NCBI GenBank assembly: GCA_046728015.1
Contig: JBKPDQ010000137.1
Coordinates: 1 to 17,025 of the forward strand
Direction: 5' to 3'
Length of the DNA: 17,025 bases
DNA from: DATAFO01 sp046728015
GTDB lineage: Bacteria > Actinomycetota > Thermoleophilia > Solirubrobacterales > 70-9
Shown here in pieces: positions 13,393 to 17,025 of the stretch. Made by a program: the position numbers and the translations under genes. A model generated the notes under the pieces. It saw only the letters and a list, made by a program, of their open reading frames with translations. It was not told the DNA's origin and did not search any database. The first letter of the stretch is position 1. Each line of letters starts with the position of its first letter.

Positions 13393-15126
13393 ATGAATAC
13401 AGGGCACAGCAGCAAGTGGCGGCGCGCGAGGCATCGGCTGATCGCCGGCGGGGTGCTCGCTGCCGGTGTGATCGCCGGTACCGCCGTGCCGGCGAGCGCG
13501 GCGACCACGGCGACGTTCAACGCCGGCGTGCTGACCGTGAACGGTGACGCTCTCAACAACACGATCACCATCAGCCGCGATGCGGCAGGGAGGATCCTCG
13601 TGAACGGCGGCGCGGTCGCCGTCGTCGGCGGCACGCCGACGGTCGCCAACACCTCGCAGGTCACGGTCTCCGGTCTTGGCGGCCAGGACGTGATCAGCCT
13701 GAGCGAGGCCAACGGCGCGCTGCCGCGGGCCAACCTGTCCGGCGGCTCCGGCAACGACACGCTCACCGGCGGCTCGGGCGGCGACCAGCTCTCCGGCCAA
13801 GCCGGCAACGACACGCTGCTCGGTCGCGGTGGCTTCGACTTCCTGTTCGGCGGCAGCGAGAACGACACCATGACCGGCGGTGACGCCGACGACCAGGTGT
13901 TCGGCCAGAGCGGCAACGACCGGATGATCTGGAACCCCGGCGACGACACCGACCTCAATGAAGGCGGTGCGGGCGACGACACGGTCGAGGTCAACGGTGG
14001 CGGTGGCGCCGAGCAGTTCAGCGCCACGGCCAACGGCACCCGCGTCCGGTTCGACCGCCTGAACCCGGCCCCGTTCGCGATCGACATCGGCACGTCCGAG
14101 GAGCTCGTCCTCAACGCCAACGGCGGCGACGACCGCTTCGCCGCGACCGGGAACCTGGCTGCGCTCATCGACATCACCGTCGACGGGGGAGCGGGCAACG
14201 ACAACCTTCTCGGCAGCAACGGCGCCGACCTCCTGCTCGGAGGCGACGGCAACGACTTCGCCGACGGACAGCAGGGTGACGACGTCGCGCTGCTCGGAGC
14301 CGGAGACGACACCTTCCAGTGGGATCCCGGCGACGGTAGCGACACCCTCGAGGGCCAGGACGGCGCCGACACGATGCTGTTCAACGGCAGCAACATCGCC
14401 GAGAACATGGACGTCTCGGCGAACGGCCAGCGGGTGCGGTTCGTCCGCAACGTCGCCAGCGTCACGATGGACCTCAACGACGTCGAGTCGATCGTCGCCA
14501 GGACGTTCGGCGGCAGCGACAACCTCGTCGCCGGTGACCTGTCCGGGACCGACGTCAGCAACGTCGTGGCGGACCTCGCCGCCATCGGCGGCGGGGACGA
14601 CGTGCAGCCCGACAACGTCGTCGTCAACGCCACCAACGACGATGACGTCGTGACCGTCACCGGCGCCGGACCGAACGCGCAGGCCGCCGGTCTTCCCGCC
14701 CTGGTCTCGGTGTCCGGCGCGATCGCCGGTAGCGACCGGCTGACCGTCAACGCCCTGGCCGGCGACGACGTCGTCGACGCCTCCGGCCTGGCCGTCACCT
14801 CGGCACTGCTGACCCTCGACGGCGGCAACGGCGACGACGTGCTCATCGGCGGTGACGGTGCCGACACGCTCCTCGGTGGCGCGGGCGACGACGTGCTCAT
14901 CGGCGGGCCGGGCAACGACACGATCGACGGCGCGCCCGGCGACGACGTCGTCCTGGACGCCCTCGCCGCCAGCACCGTTCGCTCGGCGGCCGTTCCCGGC
15001 CAGGGCTGGCTGACGACCCACGCCCGCACCGTCAAGGGCAAGACGGTTCTCGTCGTCGACGGCGAGAAGCGGAAGCTCCCCCGCGCCAAGCTGGACCGGA
15101 TCGCCCGCACCGTGGCTTCGTCCTGA
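13393..15126 (+). CDS. Secreted RTX (haemolysin-type calcium-binding repeat) protein (577 aa)
   Basis: AAGGAGA lies just upstream of ATG 13393. Residues 1-36 form a signal peptide (basic start, hydrophobic 16-33, cleavage after PASA). Nonapeptide RTX repeats GGxGxDxLx occur in three blocks: about 114-174 (SGGSGNDTLTGGSGGDQL...), 263-300 (DGGAGNDNLLGSNGADLLLG...), and 475-518 (DGGNGDDVLIGGDGADTLLG...). Between them a longer module occurs twice, starting with WNPGDDTDLNEG (about 179) and WDPGDGSDTLEG (about 309), each followed by a beta-rich stretch with NGxxVRF. The repeats should fold as calcium-binding parallel beta-rolls once outside the cell. No enzyme domain is present, so it is probably a structural surface or matrix protein. 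The C-terminus is basic (VKGKTVLVVDGEKRKLPRAK) and differs from type I secretion RTX toxins, and no type I exporter is adjacent; export is by the signal peptide. A 13-bp terminator follows. Confidence 0.9.
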   Translation: MNTGHSSKWRRARHRLIAGGVLAAGVIAGTAVPASAATTATFNAGVLTVNGDALNNTITISRDAAGRILVNGGAVAVVGGTPTVANTSQVTVSGLGGQDVISLSEANGALPRANLSGGSGNDTLTGGSGGDQLSGQAGNDTLLGRGGFDFLFGGSENDTMTGGDADDQVFGQSGNDRMIWNPGDDTDLNEGGAGDDTVEVNGGGGAEQFSATANGTRVRFDRLNPAPFAIDIGTSEELVLNANGGDDRFAATGNLAALIDITVDGGAGNDNLLGSNGADLLLGGDGNDFADGQQGDDVALLGAGDDTFQWDPGDGSDTLEGQDGADTMLFNGSNIAENMDVSANGQRVRFVRNVASVTMDLNDVESIVARTFGGSDNLVAGDLSGTDVSNVVADLAAIGGGDDVQPDNVVVNATNDDDVVTVTGAGPNAQAAGLPALVSVSGAIAGSDRLTVNALAGDDVVDASGLAVTSALLTLDGGNGDDVLIGGDGADTLLGGAGDDVLIGGPGNDTIDGAPGDDVVLDALAASTVRSAAVPGQGWLTTHARTVKGKTVLVVDGEKRKLPRAKLDRIARTVASS

Positions 15127-15142
15127 CCCAAGTGCAACTACC

Positions 15143-15173
15143 GGCGCCAGAGCCGCACGTCGGCTCTGGCGCC
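15143..15173 (+). terminator. Hairpin terminator of the RTX gene, 13-bp perfect stem
   Basis: GGCGCCAGAGCCG (15143-15155) pairs with CGGCTCTGGCGCC (15161-15173) around loop CACGT, 16 bases after the stop. It also lies just past the end of the convergent gene at 15185 and may serve both directions. Confidence 0.75.
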
Positions 15174-15184
15174 CACGGTGCCCC

Positions 15185-15454
15185 CTACGCGCCGAGTGCC
15201 CAGCCGTCGCGAGCCTTGTCCGACTCCCAGCCGACGATGGACACCCGTTGGACCGGGTGACCGCGACGGAGCAGCTCGCTGCAGGCTCCGGCCATGCGGT
15301 GCTCACGCACCGCGGGCCAGCATGCGATGAGACCCGGGTTGTCGGGGTGACTCGCAGCGCGAGCGCGTAGTGCGGCGAGGAGATCTGCGAGCGCCTGCTC
15401 GCTGAACCGGAGATCCGCGAAGGATTCCGCTCTCGTGGTTCGCGTAGGACTCAC
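15185..15454 (-). CDS. Small protein of unknown function (89 aa)
   Basis: GTG 15454 opens a plausible soluble protein with helices RFSEQALADLLAALRARAAS (16-35) and EHRMAGACSELLRRGHPVQR (51-70), and a strand-like VSIVGWE. A purine-rich GGAAGG lies about 9 bases upstream. It follows the response regulator gene by 48 bases on the same strand and may be the last gene of a zinc-ribbon/regulator/unknown operon ending at the hairpin 15143-15173. No signal peptide, membrane helix or known motif. The residue pattern is more protein-like than the opposite frames. Confidence 0.5.
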   Translation of the reverse strand: MSPTRTTRAESFADLRFSEQALADLLAALRARAASHPDNPGLIACWPAVREHRMAGACSELLRRGHPVQRVSIVGWESDKARDGWALGA

Positions 15455-15502
15455 GCTGCACCGCCTTCCGCCTCTTCTGGGAGGGTTCGAGATCGCACGT
15501 GC

Positions 15503-16207
15503 CTAGTCAGTGCGCAGGAACGTCAGGACGGCCAGCACACGCCGGTGGTTCGCGACCGCGCGCGGCAGGTCGAGCTTGGAGAAGATCGCGGTCACGTGCT
15601 TCTCCACCGCACGCTCGCTGACCCCGTGCGCCTCCGCCATCGCCGAGTTCGAGCGCCCCTCGGCCATCAGCCCAAGCACCTCGCGCTCGCGCGGGCTGAG
15701 CGCCACGAGCGGATCCTCCCGCCGCCGGCGACCGAGCAGCAGCGCCACCACTTCGGGGTCGAGCGCCGAGCCGCCGTCTGCCACACGCCGTACCGCGTCC
15801 GTGAAGCTCTCGACATCCGCGACGCGATCCTTCAGCAGATAGCCGGTGCTCTCGGTGGACTCGGACAGCAGGTCAAGGGCGGAGGCTTCGTCGACGAACT
15901 GGGAGAGCACGAGCACGGCGGTGTCGGGGTGATCGGCGCGGATCCGGTGGGCGGCGCGCATACCCTCGTCGGTATGGGTCGGCGGCATGCGCACGTCGAC
16001 CACCGCGACATCGGGCTTGTGCGCGCCGACCTTGCGAAGCAGATCCTCCCCGTCGCCGGCCTGGCCCACCACCTCGAAGCCCGACTCCTCCAGCAGCCGA
16101 ACGATCCCCTCGCGCAGCAGCACGGAGTCCTCGGCGATCACCACTCGCAGGGGATCGCGCTCGCGCGACAGAAGCGTGCTCGCGCGTTCAGCAGCTCGCT
16201 GGCTCAC
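15503..16207 (-). CDS. Second NarL/LuxR-type response regulator without an adjacent kinase (234 aa)
   Basis: Receiver domain (residues 20-142): ED pair in VVIAEDSVLLREG, phosphoacceptor Asp71 in VVDVRMPP, Ser102 in VLVLSQ, Lys126 in YLLKDRV. LuxR-type helix-turn-helix: LSPREREVLGLMAEGRSNSA, then SERAVEKHVTAIFSKLDL (about 170-214). It closely resembles the regulator at 6283-6972 in receiver core, linker and DNA-binding domain, so they are paralogues. GTG 16207 overlaps the stop of the upstream zinc-ribbon gene as GTGA, implying translational coupling. No kinase is beside it; the GAF-PAS kinase 9 kb away or one outside the window could phosphorylate it. The recognition helix differs from the first regulator (SERAVEKHV versus SPRAIERHV), so the DNA targets may differ. 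Confidence 0.88.
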   Translation of the reverse strand: MSQRAAERASTLLSRERDPLRVVIAEDSVLLREGIVRLLEESGFEVVGQAGDGEDLLRKVGAHKPDVAVVDVRMPPTHTDEGMRAAHRIRADHPDTAVLVLSQFVDEASALDLLSESTESTGYLLKDRVADVESFTDAVRRVADGGSALDPEVVALLLGRRRREDPLVALSPREREVLGLMAEGRSNSAMAEAHGVSERAVEKHVTAIFSKLDLPRAVANHRRVLAVLTFLRTD

Positions 16208-16437
16208 TGGACCCCGGCAGCCGCTTCAGAAATGAAGCTGCCGCCCTCGTTCGTCCAGCGGTCGGCGTCCAGGCGCGCGTCGGCTGCTCCGCGTGCTCCG
16301 CCGGCGATCACCGTGAGTGTCGTTCGCGGCCCGTCTTCGGACGCCCATCGGGTGCCGCAGCGCCAGCACGAGTCCTCCTGGCGAGCCATCGGCGCGCGGC
16401 ACGAGCCGCACACGCGCGGGAAATGTCGTTCGCGCAT
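16204..16437 (-). CDS. Small zinc-ribbon protein coupled to the response regulator (77 aa)
   Basis: Two CxxC pairs, CGSC (10-13) and CWRC (24-27), spaced 10 residues apart, form a classic zinc ribbon in the first 30 residues; the remaining part (TTLTVIAGGARGAADARLDA and onward) has no recognised domain. ATG 16437 has GGAG nine bases upstream. The stop overlaps the GTG of the next gene (GTGA at 16204-16207), so the regulator is probably translated by coupling from this gene. A role as a small metal- or redox-responsive partner of the regulator is inference from this arrangement only. Upstream lies a 240-base gap to the dehydrogenase fragment, which should hold the promoter; I see no convincing promoter in it. 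Confidence 0.72.
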   Translation of the reverse strand: MRERHFPRVCGSCRAPMARQEDSCWRCGTRWASEDGPRTTLTVIAGGARGAADARLDADRWTNEGGSFISEAAAGVQ

Positions 16438-16679
16438 GGCTCAGCGCTCCTGCGTCTGTGGGGGTGCCTTCGTTTCCATCGGCGACCTTCCCGAGCGCGG
16501 ATCACCGTGCTCCGGCGTCCAACGGCTCGATAAGAGGACGGCCCTTCTGTCGCTGGAGAGGAAACCCTCCGTGAGGTCGCCGGTCGGCGTGCCGCCGAGC
16601 GGTGCTCTGCGCGAAGTCGCTTTCGCAAGAGCGGTGAAGTGCCCTGTAAAGCCAGTCTAGCGGGGACGACACGGAGCGG

Positions 16680-17025
16680 TCAGACCGGCAGCGGCCTTCC
16701 GAGCGCTTGCTCGGTGAGCTCCCACAGGCGCGCCGCCGTCGCCGGGTCTTTGGCGGAGGCGTAGACGTCGAGCAGCTCCGGCCGGCCGCGGTGCTGGCCG
16801 AGCCCTGGCCGGGCCGACGAAGGCGCCGCTCGGCGTGCTGTGGTCGAGCGCCCGGAGCGTGGACAGCGCGCCGGCGGCGGCCGACTGGAGAACCACCCCG
16901 GTGAGGACCTTGCTGACCGGGGCCAGCAGGCCGCGACCGGCCCGCTCGAGCTGGCGGGCGAACAGGTTGGTCGCGCTGGCGCCCGGGTGCGCGGCGACGG
17001 CGCTGACCGGCGAACCGGCCTTGCC
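16680..17025 (-). pseudogene. C-terminal part of a short-chain dehydrogenase, frameshifted and cut by the window edge
   Basis: The minus strand from 17025 reads SAVAAHPGASATNLFARQLE, where AHPGxxxTNL is the conserved segment after the active site of retinol-dehydrogenase-like SDR proteins, and then VVLQSAAAGALSTLRALDH and TPSGAFVGPAR. Near 16801-16810 the frame breaks: continuing gives an Arg/Pro-rich tail, while shifting frame gives GLGQHRGRPELLDVYASAKD and TAARLWELTEQALGRPLPV with a stop at 16680, exactly the family's normal C-terminus. One base too many in the GGG of CAGGGCT would explain it. The Rossmann motif and the catalytic Ser/Tyr/Lys lie outside the window. Such enzymes oxidise or reduce alcohols with NAD(P). 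The gene is either truly broken or carries a sequencing insertion. Confidence 0.65.

Noticed and set aside
13381..15306. Minus-strand open frames of 641 and 603 residues antisense to the RTX gene
   Set aside because: They are longer than the real gene but are produced by its GGxGxD repeat codons; the translations are low-complexity Val/Gly/Asp/Arg or Ser/Pro/Leu runs without a credible fold, while the plus frame has a signal peptide, ribosome site, RTX motifs and terminator.
1..17025. CRISPR arrays, tRNA/rRNA genes, insertion sequences, prophage or plasmid genes
   Set aside because: No regularly spaced repeats, no tRNA-like folds, no transposase or integrase motifs and no flanking target-site repeats were found on either strand by reading.

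Overview
The window comes from a chromosome with very high G+C content, GTG starts, G/C-rich third codon positions and short, densely packed genes. Gene content points to an actinobacterium, most likely of the Thermoleophilia/Solirubrobacterales type. The indicators are a cyclase fused to an alpha/beta-hydrolase, a wax-ester synthase/DGAT, secreted RTX-repeat and lysyl-oxidase-like proteins, a SigJ-type sigma remnant and NarL-type regulators. This placement rests on gene content; no rRNA, tRNA, CRISPR array, transposase or plasmid gene was seen.

Layout. 1-770: two small secreted proteins in tandem, closed by a strong hairpin. 770-2590: a short empty stretch, a GFO/IDH/MocA-type oxidoreductase and a YbhB/PEBP-type protein. 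2570-3250 (minus): a decayed patch holding a piece of a sigma-70 factor and a frameshifted four-helix membrane protein. 3360-4700: a small exported protein with a proline tail, a terminator hairpin, and an exported lysyl-oxidase-like protein that keeps the copper-ligand histidines and both residues that form the lysyl tyrosylquinone cofactor. 4716-9426: a compact signalling block with a GAF-PAS histidine kinase (minus), a divergent NarL-type response regulator whose start codon overlaps the kinase start, repeated dyads, a single-domain globin, an alpha/beta-hydrolase/nucleotide cyclase, and a cyclic-nucleotide-binding protein whose ATG overlaps the cyclase stop (ATGA). 9545-11403: a wax-ester synthase/DGAT (minus) divergent from a 94-residue unknown protein. 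11556-13060 (minus): a vanadium-haloperoxidase/PAP2-type secreted enzyme, a perfect 16-bp hairpin and a possible 46-residue lipopeptide. 13061-13392: a divergent regulatory region with a perfect 12-bp palindrome. 13393-15126: a secreted RTX-repeat protein with a terminator. 15185-16437 (minus): a zinc-ribbon protein translationally coupled to a second NarL-type regulator that has no kinase beside it, then an 89-residue unknown. 16680-17025 (minus): the end of a short-chain dehydrogenase, broken by a frameshift and cut by the window edge.

How it may work together. The most system-like part is 4716-9426. A two-component pair that could sense gas or redox through GAF/PAS lies next to a haem globin with the flavohaemoglobin-type pocket, followed by a cyclase and a matched cyclic-nucleotide receptor. 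This suggests a local circuit from sensing to second messenger. The grouping and reading frames are visible in the sequence; the circuit is inference. The second regulator at 15503-16207 is a close relative of the first and may share its kinase.
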